Source: Mycolicibacterium chubuense (lineage in GTDB: Bacteria > Actinomycetota > Actinomycetes > Mycobacteriales > Mycobacteriaceae). Taken from it: a stretch of 50,738 nt of DNA. The notes beneath the pieces were generated by a model. It saw nothing but the letters and a program-made list of their open reading frames with translations, was not told where the DNA came from and ran no database searches. Of the stretch, positions 34,417 to 44,876 are shown piece by piece. The position numbers and the translations under genes are program-made. How positions within the stretch are numbered: the first letter of the stretch is position 1; each line of letters starts with the position of its first letter. The stretch is taken from positions 829-51,566 of the forward strand of contig NZ_JYNX01000092.1 of NCBI RefSeq assembly GCF_001044255.1, written 5' to 3'.

Positions 34417-35800
34417 CGGGGTCGCGCAGCGTGTTGTCGCTGAACGCGCCGCGGTAGGCCGCCGCCGGGTGCGATGCCGGCAGCCGGTCGCCGCGCCCGA
34501 GCAGCTTGTGGCGCAACGTCCCCGACTTGTCGGTGGCGATGAGGCCACGTTCCCGCAGCGTCGGGAACAGGCGGTCGGCCGTCTCCTGGAAGGAGCCCGG
34601 CACCGTCGCGTGGTAGACGTTGATGCCGTTGACGCCGGCCTCCCGCCACTCTTCCAGGCGGTCGGCGATCTCCTCGGCGGTGCCGACCACCCGGTTGGCG
34701 CCCTCGAGCACCCAGGCCAGGTCGCGGATCGTCGGCTCGGCATTGCCCGACGCCTCGGCGGCCCACCGCGCGAAGCCCTGCACGCCGGTGAACTCGCCGA
34801 GCCGGCTGATCGGCGTGTCCAGGGGCAGGTGGCCGGCGTCGACGCCGGCATCGCCGAGCGCATGCAGCGCAACGCCTTCCAGATCGAGATACCGCTTGAT
34901 CTCGTCATGGCGCCGCACCGCGTCGCGGTGGGTGTCGCCGACGACGAAGGACAACCCCTGCGCGAACGCGATGTCGTCGGGGTCGCGGCCGTGCTCGGCG
35001 GCCAGCGCGCGTGTCTCGGACGTCAGCGCGTACGCGGCCGCCGGGTCGGGGCTGCTGATGTACACACCCTCGGCGTTGCGCGCCGAGAACAGCTGTCCCG
35101 CGGGCGAAGCGCCGGCCTGGAACAGCACCGGGGTGCGCTGCGGCGACGGGGACGAGAAATGCGGACCCTCCACCGAATAGCGCTTGCCGACGTGGTTGAT
35201 CCGATGGATGCCGGCCGGATCGGAGTGCACACCCCGTTCCTTGTCCTGAACCAGCGCATCCTCGTCCCAGGAGCCCTCCCACAGCTTGTAGGCGACGTCG
35301 ACGTACTCGTAGGCCCACTCGTAGCGCTCGTCGTGGCTCAGGGTGCCCTCGTACCCGAAGCTGCGGAACATGTTGGCGTTGAAGCTCGTCACGACGTTCC
35401 AGCCGAGCCGCCCGTCGGTGTAGTGGTCGAGCGAGGACATCTTGCGCGCGAAGTTGAACGGATGGTCCTGCACGATCGAGCTGGTGAACACGATGCCGAG
35501 GTTCTCGGTGACGACCGCCAGCGCCGAGGCCAGTGACGACGGATCGTTGACCGGCACCTGGATTCCGCCCTCGACGGCTTTGCGCCAGTTGCCGTTCCAC
35601 GGCGCTCGCAATCCGAACACGTCGGCGAAGAACAGCAGATCGTAACCGGCCTTCTCGACGCTGGCGGCCAGTGATGTCCAGTGCCGCAGCTTGTTGAACT
35701 CGTGGTTGCGTGCCTCGGGTGCCCGCCACAACCCGTGCAGCACATGGGATGCGGTGTTCATCACGAAGGCCGAATAGAACAGCGGCCGTTGCGCGCTCAC
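34403..35800 (-). CDS. NtaA/SnaA/DszA-family FMN-dependent monooxygenase
   Basis: A 465-residue luciferase-like flavin monooxygenase of the NtaA/DmoA/DszA branch: NKLRHWTSLAASVEKAGYDLLFFADVFG, SLDHYTDGRLGWNVVTSFNANMFRSFG, and PVLFQAGASPAGQLFSARNAEGVY. These two-component enzymes use reduced FMN to oxidise organosulfur compounds or chelators. It is the last gene after metN-metI-metQ-like genes; its GTG overlaps the binding-protein stop (GTGA). That coupling suggests it oxidises the compound the transporter imports. No flavin reductase gene lies nearby. Confidence 0.9.
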   Translation of the reverse strand: MSAQRPLFYSAFVMNTASHVLHGLWRAPEARNHEFNKLRHWTSLAASVEKAGYDLLFFADVFGLRAPWNGNWRKAVEGGIQVPVNDPSSLASALAVVTENLGIVFTSSIVQDHPFNFARKMSSLDHYTDGRLGWNVVTSFNANMFRSFGYEGTLSHDERYEWAYEYVDVAYKLWEGSWDEDALVQDKERGVHSDPAGIHRINHVGKRYSVEGPHFSSPSPQRTPVLFQAGASPAGQLFSARNAEGVYISSPDPAAAYALTSETRALAAEHGRDPDDIAFAQGLSFVVGDTHRDAVRRHDEIKRYLDLEGVALHALGDAGVDAGHLPLDTPISRLGEFTGVQGFARWAAEASGNAEPTIRDLAWVLEGANRVVGTAEEIADRLEEWREAGVNGINVYHATVPGSFQETADRLFPTLRERGLIATDKSGTLRHKLLGRGDRLPASHPAAAYRGAFSDNTLRDPVIPG

Positions 35801-36699
35801 GAGATCGGGCCCAGCGTGTCCCGGATCAGCTTGTTGTCGGTGGTCTCGAGGAACTCGGCGATGCGGGGATCCTTGAACGTGTCGATGAGTTTCTGGACGT
35901 TGGGGTCGTCGATGTGCTTGTTGCTGACCACCAGGCCGCCCTCGCTGCCTTTCGGTGCGGGCTCGCGGGCGAGGATCTGCTCTTCGGTCAGCCCTGCGGC
36001 GTAGACATCGGAGATGTGCACCACCACGGCGTCGACGTCGGCGAGGCTGCGGGCCAGCTGGCCGATCGGAACCTGAACGAACTGGTAGTTCTTCGGGTTG
36101 GTGGCGATGTCGTCGAGTTGGGGCAGTCCCGCGAGCGTGTCCTTGCCGGGCTTGAGCGTGATCTGTTGATCGTGGGCGAGGTCCAGTAGCGCGATGGCTT
36201 GTCCGGCGGGGTCGTCGCGCAGGGCGATCTTGGCGCCGCTCGGCACCTGGTCCCAGCTGCGGTACTTGTCGGAGTAGGTGGCCTGATCCCAGGTGAACGT
36301 CGGCGCGGCCAGCGTCAGCTGGAACCCGTTGGCGGCGATCGCGTCGTTGAGGAAGGGCTGGTGTTCGAAGAAGTTACCCGCGACCGTGCCGGCGTCGACG
36401 GCACGGTTGATCTCGATGAGGTTGTCGATCTTGACGGGTTCGATGGTGATCCCGTGGTCGGGCGCGATGTTGGTGGCGATGTAGCTGAGCAGGTTCTCGG
36501 CGGCGATGTCGGTGCTCCATGTCGCCACCGGCAGGTTGGTGCCGAACGGCTTGTCCTTGTTGGAGAACTGGGCATACGAGATGCCCCCGGCGATGGCCAG
36601 GACGACCACGGCCGCGGCCGCGATCCACGGCCAGCGCTTCTTCTTCTTGATCTCGATGTCGAGACCCGACCCTGAGGGCGGGCTGATCTGGTCGGTCAT
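35797..36699 (-). CDS. MetQ/NlpA-family ABC substrate-binding protein, non-lipoprotein
   Basis: 300 residues. A KKKKR patch is followed by one hydrophobic segment (WPWIAAAAVVVLAIAGGISYA) with no lipobox cysteine, so this protein is probably held by an uncleaved membrane anchor rather than a lipid. The rest is the NlpA fold: IEPVKIDNLIEINRAVDAGTVAGNFFEHQPFLND and PKNYQFVQVPIGQLARSLADVDAVVV. It presents methionine or a related sulfur compound to the MetNI-type transporter encoded just upstream (20-nt gap). Confidence 0.9.
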   Translation of the reverse strand: MTDQISPPSGSGLDIEIKKKKRWPWIAAAAVVVLAIAGGISYAQFSNKDKPFGTNLPVATWSTDIAAENLLSYIATNIAPDHGITIEPVKIDNLIEINRAVDAGTVAGNFFEHQPFLNDAIAANGFQLTLAAPTFTWDQATYSDKYRSWDQVPSGAKIALRDDPAGQAIALLDLAHDQQITLKPGKDTLAGLPQLDDIATNPKNYQFVQVPIGQLARSLADVDAVVVHISDVYAAGLTEEQILAREPAPKGSEGGLVVSNKHIDDPNVQKLIDTFKDPRIAEFLETTDNKLIRDTLGPIS

Positions 36700-36719
36700 G
36701 GGTTTCCTTCCGGTGCCTG

Positions 36720-37409
36720 TTACGGGGTGAGGGCTTTGACCACGCGGTCGCCGACGAATTGGACAACGGCGATGGTGATGATCAGCGAGACCGCCGTGGC
36801 GATCATGATGTTGTCGTCGAAACGGTTGTATCCGTAAGTGATTGCGAGGTTGCCGACGCCGCCGGCGCCGATGGATCCGGCGATGGCGGAGTAGTCGATC
36901 ATCGCGATGGTGTTCACGGTCAGGGCGCCCGCCAGGGCGGGCAGCGCCTCGGACAGCTGCACGGTGCGGATCACCTGCAACGTGGAGCCGCCCGACACCT
37001 GGCCCATGTCGGTGACGTCGGAGCGCACTTCCCGCAGGGCGTTCTGGACCAGGCGGGCGAAGAACGGAACGCCGGCGGTGGTCATCGGCACGATCGCCGC
37101 GGGGATACCGATCGTGGTGCCCACCAGGAAGCGGGTCACCGGGATGATGGCCGCCATCAGGATCAGGAAGGGCAGCGAGCGGCCGATGTTGACGACCGTG
37201 TTGAGAACCGCGAACACCCGTGGGTTGGGGTGCAGCCCCAGATCGGAGGTGTTGTGCAGGATCACCCCGACCGGGATGCCGATCAGTACCACCAGCACCA
37301 TCGTGATGCCGACCATCAGCCAGGTTTCCACGTAGGCGGGCAGCAGCAACTCGGGTACCTTGTGCCACGGCGTGCTGAAGTCCTCCTGCGCGAACAGGGA
37401 CGTGGTCAT
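36720..37409 (-). CDS. MetI-type ABC transporter permease
   Basis: 229 residues with five membrane segments. The coupling-helix motif around [37 protein letters not shown] is typical of MetI permeases. ATG at 37409 overlaps the ATPase stop (ATGA). Together with the neighbouring ATPase and binding protein it forms a complete methionine-uptake-type importer. Confidence 0.92.
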   Translation of the reverse strand: MTTSLFAQEDFSTPWHKVPELLLPAYVETWLMVGITMVLVVLIGIPVGVILHNTSDLGLHPNPRVFAVLNTVVNIGRSLPFLILMAAIIPVTRFLVGTTIGIPAAIVPMTTAGVPFFARLVQNALREVRSDVTDMGQVSGGSTLQVIRTVQLSEALPALAGALTVNTIAMIDYSAIAGSIGAGGVGNLAITYGYNRFDDNIMIATAVSLIITIAVVQFVGDRVVKALTP

Positions 37410-38407
37410 GCCGCGGCCTCCGCGGACGGGCGTGCGGCTGTCCGGACGTGCAGCCCGCGCTCGGTCAGGTAGCGCGCGAAACCGGACGGCGCGCCCGGCG
37501 AGAGCGCCAGCACCGCTCGGCCGACGGCGATTCCGCGGATCGACTCCACGCTGGCGCTCAGCACGCTGACCCGGGTGCCTGACAGGCCGGGCGCGTCCTG
37601 GATCGAGGTGAGCCAGTCGAGCGGGACGTCGCGCGAGGCATACGAGACCTCCCACACTTCGCCGTCGCCGCGCAGCGGCACACTCGGCCGGTCGGGTAGC
37701 AGTTCATGGGCCAGAAGCGATTCCGGGTCGAGGATGATGTCCTCGACCGACCCGCTCTCGATGATGCGTCCGTCGGCGATCCTGGCCACCGAGTCGGCGA
37801 TCTCGCGCACCACCTCCATCTCGTGGGTGATCAGGATGATCGACAGGCCGTACTCGTCGCGAAGATGACTGAGCAGAGCCAGGATCGACTTGGTGGTGGC
37901 CGGATCGAGTCCCGATGTCGCCTCGTCGGAGAGCAGCAGCGACGGACCGAGTGCGAGGGCGCGCGCGATGCCCACTCGCTGCTTCTGCCCGCCGGAGAGC
38001 TGCCCGGGGAACGCGGCACTGCGGTCGGTCAGGCCGACACGCTCGAGGAGTTCGCTGACGCGCCGGTCGACCGACGCGGCGGTGGCGCCGAGGTACTCCA
38101 GCGGCAGTGCGACGTTCTGGGCGACGCTGCGGCGGCGCAACAGGGGTGCAGTCTGGAAGATGACCCCGATGTTGCGTCGGGCCGCCACGAGGTCCTCGGC
38201 CGAGAGTGTGGTGAAGTCCTTGCCGTTGACGCGCACGGTTCCACTGGTGGGACGTTCCAGGAAGCTGATGCAGCGCGACAGCGTGCTCTTGCCCGCACCG
38301 CTGGGGCCGACGACGGCCAGGATCTCACCGTCGGCCACCGACAGGCTGATGCCGTCGAGGACGGTGCGGTCACCGAACCGTTTCGTCAGGTTCTCTATCT
38401 CGATCAC
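37406..38407 (-). CDS. MetN-type ABC transporter ATP-binding protein with NIL domain
   Basis: 333 residues from GTG 38407. ATPase motifs: Walker [11 protein letters not shown]-loop IGVIFQ, signature [34 protein letters not shown]-loop [10 protein letters not shown]. The C-terminal 90 residues form the NIL regulatory domain ([17 protein letters not shown]), which in E. coli MetN binds methionine to shut off transport. GTG 38407 gives the family N-terminus ([12 protein letters not shown]) and lies 8 nt after a TAGCTT box; ATG 38461 would add 18 residues. First gene of the leftward sulfur operon. Confidence 0.9.
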   Translation of the reverse strand: MIEIENLTKRFGDRTVLDGISLSVADGEILAVVGPSGAGKSTLSRCISFLERPTSGTVRVNGKDFTTLSAEDLVAARRNIGVIFQTAPLLRRRSVAQNVALPLEYLGATAASVDRRVSELLERVGLTDRSAAFPGQLSGGQKQRVGIARALALGPSLLLSDEATSGLDPATTKSILALLSHLRDEYGLSIILITHEMEVVREIADSVARIADGRIIESGSVEDIILDPESLLAHELLPDRPSVPLRGDGEVWEVSYASRDVPLDWLTSIQDAPGLSGTRVSVLSASVESIRGIAVGRAVLALSPGAPSGFARYLTERGLHVRTAARPSAEAAA

Positions 38408-38415
38408 GGCTGACG

Positions 38416-38421
38416 AAGCTA
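38416..38421 (-). promoter_or_regulatory. putative -10 box of the metN-like operon
   Basis: TAGCTT on the minus strand, 8 nt before GTG 38407; it supports the shorter ATPase start. Confidence 0.35.
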
Positions 38422-38555
38422 CGGTGCCGACGCCGACTGCGCCCAGGCTAGGGATCGCCATGATCTGAACTGGTATTCGAACGGGCGCAGCGTAATTCGG
38501 ATCACCGTGGCCCTAACCCTGGCGTGCGCGCCGCCGAAGATGCGACGTTCGACCC

Positions 38556-39638
38556 ATGACTGACCGTCCCCGGTTCGGGGTGTGGGCCAACGTCCACGGC
38601 ACGATGGCCGCCCTCTGTCATCCGGACGATCCGGTCGACGCGTCATGGCGACGGGTGCGCGATCAGATCCTGCTCGCCGAGCGGCTGGGGTTCGACTCCA
38701 CCCTGATCGCGCAGCACACCATGAACCCGCTCGACGAGTCGCTCGACCAACTCGACGCATGGAGCGCGGCGGCCGCGGCGGCGGCGTTGACGGAGACCAT
38801 CGAGATCATCGCGGCGGTCAAGCCGTCGATCATCCACCCGACGATCCTGGCCAAGCAGGCCCAGGGCATCGAGGAGATCAGCGGCGGCCGGTTCGCCGTC
38901 AACGTCGTCAACGCCTGGTGGATCCCCGATCTCGAACGCTCCGGCATCGGCATGCTCGAGCACGGCGAGCGCTACGTGTACGGGTCGGAGTGGCTGCACA
39001 TCGTCCGCCGCTTGCTCGCGGGGGAGCGCACGACGTTCCACGGCAAGTACTTTCACGTCGACGACTTCGTGCTGCACCCCACCGGCACGTACCGGCGCCG
39101 GCCCCGGATCTATCTCGGCGGGGAGTCCGCACCCGCGCGCGACCTGGCCGCGGCCGAGGCCGACGTGCTGTTCCTCAACGGGCAGTCGCGGGCCGAGGCC
39201 GGAGATCTCCTCGCCGATGTGCGGCGGCGCCCGCGAACCGGTCTCGACCCGATCCGGTTCGGGTTGGCGGCGTTCGTCGTCACCGCGCCCACCGGTGGGG
39301 AGGCCGAGGACCTGCTGCGCCACCACTGGGAACTCAACGCCGCGGACAAGGCGGGCGACGGCGACACGATCGAACGCTTCAGCACCGACACCGACCCGGC
39401 ATCGGTGATGTGGCAGCGGCTGCGGGAACGTCCGCACATCGGACCCAACGGCGGAACCGCCGCGGGTCTCGTCGGCGACTACGACACCGTCGCGCAGCGC
39501 ATCCTGGACTGGCACGACGACGGGATCGAGACCTTCATGCTGGCCTTCCAACCCTTCGAAGCGGAGATGGAACGCTTTGCCGCGGAGATCATCCCGCGTG
39601 TCGAGCGCCTCACGACCCGCAGCCGGGCGGCGTCATGA
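38556..39638 (+). CDS. luciferase-like (LLM class) flavin-dependent oxidoreductase
   Basis: A 360-residue TIM-barrel flavin monooxygenase: FGVWANVHGTMAALCHPDDPVDASW, IEIIAAVKPSIIHPTILAKQAQ, ISGGRFAVNVVNAWWIPDLERSG and PRIYLGGESAPARDLAAAEAD. It belongs to the SsuD/luciferase superfamily. The pattern suggests a sulfonate- or sulfone-type substrate, and the context (methionine-type transporter, SsuD-like neighbour) agrees. It is divergent from metN and overlaps the next monooxygenase gene by ATGA. Confidence 0.9.
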   Translation: MTDRPRFGVWANVHGTMAALCHPDDPVDASWRRVRDQILLAERLGFDSTLIAQHTMNPLDESLDQLDAWSAAAAAAALTETIEIIAAVKPSIIHPTILAKQAQGIEEISGGRFAVNVVNAWWIPDLERSGIGMLEHGERYVYGSEWLHIVRRLLAGERTTFHGKYFHVDDFVLHPTGTYRRRPRIYLGGESAPARDLAAAEADVLFLNGQSRAEAGDLLADVRRRPRTGLDPIRFGLAAFVVTAPTGGEAEDLLRHHWELNAADKAGDGDTIERFSTDTDPASVMWQRLRERPHIGPNGGTAAGLVGDYDTVAQRILDWHDDGIETFMLAFQPFEAEMERFAAEIIPRVERLTTRSRAAS

Positions 39639-40735
39639 GCGGCGCACCGCGGATGCACTGGTATCTGCCCACCCACGGGGACACCGCCACGATCGCGGAC
39701 AACCAGGCCGGCGCCGGGGCCCGGGTGCCGTCCTACCTGGAGCCGTCGCTGGAGAACCTGACCACGCTCGCGCGCACCGCCGAGGATTTCGGGTTCGAGG
39801 CCGCCCTGACCCCCACCGGTTCCTACTGCGAGGATTCCTGGCTGGCCACCGCGGCGCTGGCCCAGCACACCCGCGCGCTGAAGTTCCTGGTCGCCTTCCG
39901 GCCGGGGGTGCTCTCCCCGACCCTGGCGGCCCAGCAGGTCAGCACATACCAGCGGTTCACCGGAAACCGGTTGGCGCTCAACGTCGTCACCGGCGGGGAC
40001 GACGCCGAGATGCGCCGCTTCGGCGACGACGTCGACAAGTCCGCGCGGTACCGGCGCACCGGTGAGTTCCTCACCATCGTGCACGGCATCCTGTCCGGTG
40101 ACGAGTTCTCGTTCGACGGCGAGTTCTACACCGTGGAGCGCGCCAAGACCGCCTACCCGGTCACCACCCGGCCGACCGTCTACTTCGGCGGCTCGTCGCC
40201 GGAGGCCATCGCGGTGGCCTCCGAGCACGCCGATGTCTACCTCACCTGGGGCGAGACGCCCGAGCAGGTCGCCGAGAAGTTCGACCGGGTCCGCGCAGCC
40301 GCCGCAGAGCACGGCCGCACCCTGCGGTTCGGGGTGCGCCTGCACACCGTGGCCCGGCCCACCGCCGAACAGGCCTGGCGGCGGGCCGAGGAACTGCTCG
40401 CCGACCTGACACCCGACCAGGTGGCGCAGGCCCATGCCCGCTACACCGCGAGCGTGTCGGAGGGACAGCGGCGGATGGCGGCCCTGACCGACGGGGTACT
40501 GCGCGACGCCCGCAGCCTCGAGATCGAGCCGGGCCTGTGGGCGGGACCCAGCCTGGTCCGCGACGGCGCGGGCACCGCCGCCGTCGGCAGCTACACCGAC
40601 GTCGCCGCTGTGCTCGGCCGCTACGTCGACGTCGGAGCGACCGAGTTCATCCTCTCCGGGTATCCGCAGATCGACGAGATCCGCCACGTCGGCGAGGGCG
40701 TGGTGCCGCTTCTGCGGATCGGCTCCGCGGCGTAG
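39635..40735 (+). CDS. SsuD-like alkanesulfonate monooxygenase family protein
   Basis: A 366-residue flavin monooxygenase that aligns by eye with E. coli SsuD: MHWYLPTHGDTATI, LTPTGSYCEDSWLATAALAQHTRALKFLVAFRPGV, LALNVVTGGDDAEMRRFGD, TVYFGGSSPEAIAVASEHADVYLTWGETPEQV and ILSGYPQIDEIRHVGEGVVPLL. SsuD releases sulfite from alkanesulfonates with FMNH2 and O2, letting cells use them as sulfur source. The preceding gene overlaps it by ATGA, and a GNAT gene follows at 11 nt. Confidence 0.92.
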   Translation: MSGAPRMHWYLPTHGDTATIADNQAGAGARVPSYLEPSLENLTTLARTAEDFGFEAALTPTGSYCEDSWLATAALAQHTRALKFLVAFRPGVLSPTLAAQQVSTYQRFTGNRLALNVVTGGDDAEMRRFGDDVDKSARYRRTGEFLTIVHGILSGDEFSFDGEFYTVERAKTAYPVTTRPTVYFGGSSPEAIAVASEHADVYLTWGETPEQVAEKFDRVRAAAAEHGRTLRFGVRLHTVARPTAEQAWRRAEELLADLTPDQVAQAHARYTASVSEGQRRMAALTDGVLRDARSLEIEPGLWAGPSLVRDGAGTAAVGSYTDVAAVLGRYVDVGATEFILSGYPQIDEIRHVGEGVVPLLRIGSAA

Positions 40736-40746
40736 GGTTTTTCCGC

Positions 40747-41352
40747 GTGACCATCGATGTCGCCGCGGCCCGCCGACCGGACGTCAAGGCACTCTCCCGT
40801 GTGCTGGGGCGGGCGTTCTTCGACGATCCGGTGATGATGTGGATGGTGCCCGACGACGCCCGACGGACCAGTGCGCTGCCGCGCATCTTCGCCGCGATGA
40901 CGCGGCACCACTTCCTCGCCGGGGAGGCCGTGGAGGTGGCAGGCCGCGCCGGCAAGGTCGGTGCCGCGGCACTGTGGGACCCGCCGGGCCGGTGGAAGAC
41001 GACTACGCGCGAGGACCTCGCGATGATGCCGAGCTTCCTGCTGGCGATGCGCGGCGAGGCCAAGCGCGGTATGGAGGTCTCCGAGCTGATGAAGGAACAC
41101 CACCCCGAGGAACCCCACTGGTATCTCGCCGTCATCGGCAGCGATCCCGACGTGCGGGGCGCGGGGTTCGGTCAGGCGCTGATGGCCTCGCGGCTGGACC
41201 GCTGCGACGCCGAGGGCGCCCCGGCGTACCTGGAGTCGACCAAGGAGTCGAACGTGGGCTACTACCTGCGGTTCGGGTTCGAGGTGACCGGCGAGCTCAC
41301 CGTGCCCGGCGGCGGCCCCACGATGTGGCAGATGTGGCGCGCGCCGCGCTGA
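40747..41352 (+). CDS. GNAT family N-acetyltransferase
   Basis: 201 residues from GTG 40747, preceded by TAGGGT at 8 nt (or by readthrough from the monooxygenase operon). GNAT features: the acetyl-CoA loop is a variant, VRGAGFGQALMASRL, and the end AYLESTKESNVGYYLRFGFEVTGEL is typical. The substrate amine is not evident. It is unrelated to Eis, which is much longer. Its place behind two sulfur monooxygenases suggests it acts in the same pathway, but this is weak. Confidence 0.88.
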   Translation: MTIDVAAARRPDVKALSRVLGRAFFDDPVMMWMVPDDARRTSALPRIFAAMTRHHFLAGEAVEVAGRAGKVGAAALWDPPGRWKTTTREDLAMMPSFLLAMRGEAKRGMEVSELMKEHHPEEPHWYLAVIGSDPDVRGAGFGQALMASRLDRCDAEGAPAYLESTKESNVGYYLRFGFEVTGELTVPGGGPTMWQMWRAPR

Positions 41353-41362
41353 GCTTCCCGGA

Positions 41363-41950
41363 CTAGCTCCAGCTGTATTCGGCGCGCAGGCGGGCCGCGA
41401 CGGCTTCGAACGTGGCGCGCTCGAGGATCGCGCCCTCACGCCGGATGCCCTCCTCGGGCACGTCGAGCACGCGGTCCAGGCGCACCCAACTGGCCCGGCC
41501 CTCGTAGTCCCAGGATCCCGAGCCGATGCCGACCCAGTTCGGGTCTTCGCGGTGGTGGTCCTGACTCGACAGCATGAGGCCCAGCAGCACGCTGCGGTCA
41601 CGCCCGACCACCAGCACCGGCCGGTCCTTGCCGCGGGTGGGGTCGTCCTCGTAGACCACCCACGTCCACACGATCTCGCCCGGGTCGGCGCGGCCGTCCA
41701 GGTCGGGGGCGTAGACCACCCTGCGGGCCCGGTGCGCGGTCGGGACGAAGGTGTTCGACACCGGGCGGCCGGCGGGCAGGGCGGGCTGGGGCGCGGTGGA
41801 GGCGCCGGCGATCGCGTCCAGACCGATGCGGATGCCCTGGGCGATCCCGCGCTGCAGGGTCTGCGAGCGCTGGAGGTGCCGTACGAGCTTGGGCGCTTCG
41901 GAGAACACCAACCTCTGGAAGGTCTTGAAGGGCGAGGACGACGACGCCAT
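41363..41950 (-). CDS. PemK/MazF-like protein with N-terminal helical extension, no antitoxin gene adjacent
   Basis: 195 residues. The C-terminal 120 residues resemble the PemK/MazF barrel: DPGEIVWTWVVYEDDPTRGKDRPVLVVGRDRSVLLGLMLSS. The first 75 residues are a separate helical part (PFKTFQRLVFSEAPKLVRHLQRSQ). Toxins of this fold cut mRNA, but this protein is long, has no antitoxin gene beside it, and sits in a conserved housekeeping context (position of Rv2405), so a non-toxin role is likely. ATG 41950 is 8 nt from a TAGACT box. Confidence 0.72.
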   Translation of the reverse strand: MASSSSPFKTFQRLVFSEAPKLVRHLQRSQTLQRGIAQGIRIGLDAIAGASTAPQPALPAGRPVSNTFVPTAHRARRVVYAPDLDGRADPGEIVWTWVVYEDDPTRGKDRPVLVVGRDRSVLLGLMLSSQDHHREDPNWVGIGSGSWDYEGRASWVRLDRVLDVPEEGIRREGAILERATFEAVAARLRAEYSWS

Positions 41951-41958
41951 AGCCGCCA

Positions 41959-41964
41959 AGTCTA
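41959..41964 (-). promoter_or_regulatory. putative -10 box of the PemK-like gene
   Basis: TAGACT on the minus strand, 8 nt before the ATG at 41950; it excludes the upstream TTG as start. Confidence 0.45.
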
Positions 41965-41994
41965 GGCGTCGCCGAATCGGTCGATTGTGTCCCG

Positions 41995-43905
<1,911 letters not shown>

Positions 43906-43912
43906 GTCCGTC

Positions 43913-44563
43913 ATGCTGCGGAGGGGGAGCCGCGGAGTCGTCGTCCTGCTGGCCGCGATCGTGACGGGATGCGGTGCCGGGGTCGAGGGCACGCCCGTCG
44001 CCGCCCCGGCGGGCGGTCTTGATTCGATCCTGCTCAGCGACGTCGATCTCGATGACGTGTTGGGCAGCAAAGGAATTCGGAGTGAGCCCGACACGGGGGA
44101 GATGACCGACGAACTCGCGGCCGGCACCGTGCCTCCGGGCTGCGCGGGTACGGTGCGCACCGCAGAGGCCAACGTCTACCGGGACGCCGGGACCACCGCG
44201 GCGCTGACCCGGATGGCGCAGGGGCCCGGCGACGGCGACTCGGTCGCCCAGAGCGTGGTGGTCGTGGGCTCACCGCAGCAGGCGCAGCACCTTCTGGAGC
44301 TCGCCAAGCTGTCGTGGAGCGCGTGTTCCGGCACCCCGATCAGGCAGGGTGGGGCCACCCCGTCGACCTGGAATCTCGAACCGGTCGACGTTCGCGACGG
44401 CATCGTCAGCCAGTCGTCCACCAACTCGGTGCACGGGCGCTGCCAGCATGCGATGGGAGCGGCGGCCGCCCGGGTCGTCGAGGCGCTGGTGTGTGGCGCG
44501 AACGTCCGCAACCAGGGCGCGGCGGTCGTCGCCGCGATGATCGCCAACGCCGATTCGGCCTGA
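43913..44563 (+). CDS. lppR: lipoprotein with PknH-like sensor domain (LppR type)
   Basis: 216 residues. A lipoprotein signal peptide (RRGSRGVVVLLAAIVTGC) with lipid attachment at Cys20, then a PknH-type extracellular sensor domain: the paired cysteines in VPPGCAGTVRTAEANVYRD and WSACSG, HGRCQHAMGAAAARVVEALVCGANVR. In PknH the related domain senses an unknown extracellular ligand. It starts 7 nt after lepA and has no promoter of its own visible. M. tuberculosis has lppR directly after lepA, which supports the name. Confidence 0.85.
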   Translation: MLRRGSRGVVVLLAAIVTGCGAGVEGTPVAAPAGGLDSILLSDVDLDDVLGSKGIRSEPDTGEMTDELAAGTVPPGCAGTVRTAEANVYRDAGTTAALTRMAQGPGDGDSVAQSVVVVGSPQQAQHLLELAKLSWSACSGTPIRQGGATPSTWNLEPVDVRDGIVSQSSTNSVHGRCQHAMGAAAARVVEALVCGANVRNQGAAVVAAMIANADSA

Positions 44564-44581
44564 GCCTCCTCACCTTTGCCC

Positions 44582-44739
44582 GCGAGCGTGCGTGTCTGTG
44601 ACCGACACGCCGCGGTTTTTCGCGAGTCCACGCACGTTGGTCGCCAGCGTCGTGAGTGCGGGAGCAGTGGAGGATCGGCGCGAGTGTGCGGAAACTCGTG
44701 AATCTAGACGGTGTGTCTCCAACAGACACGCACGCTCGC
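44582..44739. repeat. 158-nt inverted-repeat element (MITE-like or long hairpin)
   Basis: The outer 18 nt are perfect inverted repeats (44582-44599, GCGAGCGTGCGTGTCTGT, and 44722-44739). The match continues imperfectly inward (GACACGCCG against GACACACCG), and a second weaker pair is seen around CGCGAGTCC and ACGAGTTTC. So most of the element could fold back on itself. It has no coding potential and lies 18 nt after the lppR stop. It may terminate lepA-lppR transcription. No clear target-site duplication. Confidence 0.65.
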
Positions 44740-44863
44740 CACAATGCGCGCAGCGCGATCTTAATCCGGATCCGACGGGAAACATGGTGCACGGCAACGG
44801 AATCGCTTGCCGCTTCTGAAGGGCGACGTGGTCCCAGAACTGTGGGGCGGCTCGGCCGCGCGG

Positions 44864-44869
44864 TACGGT
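44864..44869 (+). promoter_or_regulatory. putative -10 box of the 45-residue membrane miniprotein
   Basis: TACGGT, 7 nt before the GTG at 44877, the leaderless layout. Confidence 0.5.
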
Positions 44870-44876
44870 CGCGCCC

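Noticed and set aside
38462-38555. Possible SAM or methionine riboswitch before the metN-like gene
   Set aside because: The divergent gap is only 148 nt, shared by two promoters, and no riboswitch-like stem pattern is visible; the likely GTG start is leaderless.
40747-41352. eis (aminoglycoside acetyltransferase)
   Set aside because: The protein is a single GNAT domain of 201 residues; Eis is about 400 residues with two GNAT domains and a different location.
41363-41950. Toxin-antitoxin module
   Set aside because: No small antitoxin gene lies upstream or overlapping; only the PemK/MazF-like barrel is present, so a module cannot be claimed.
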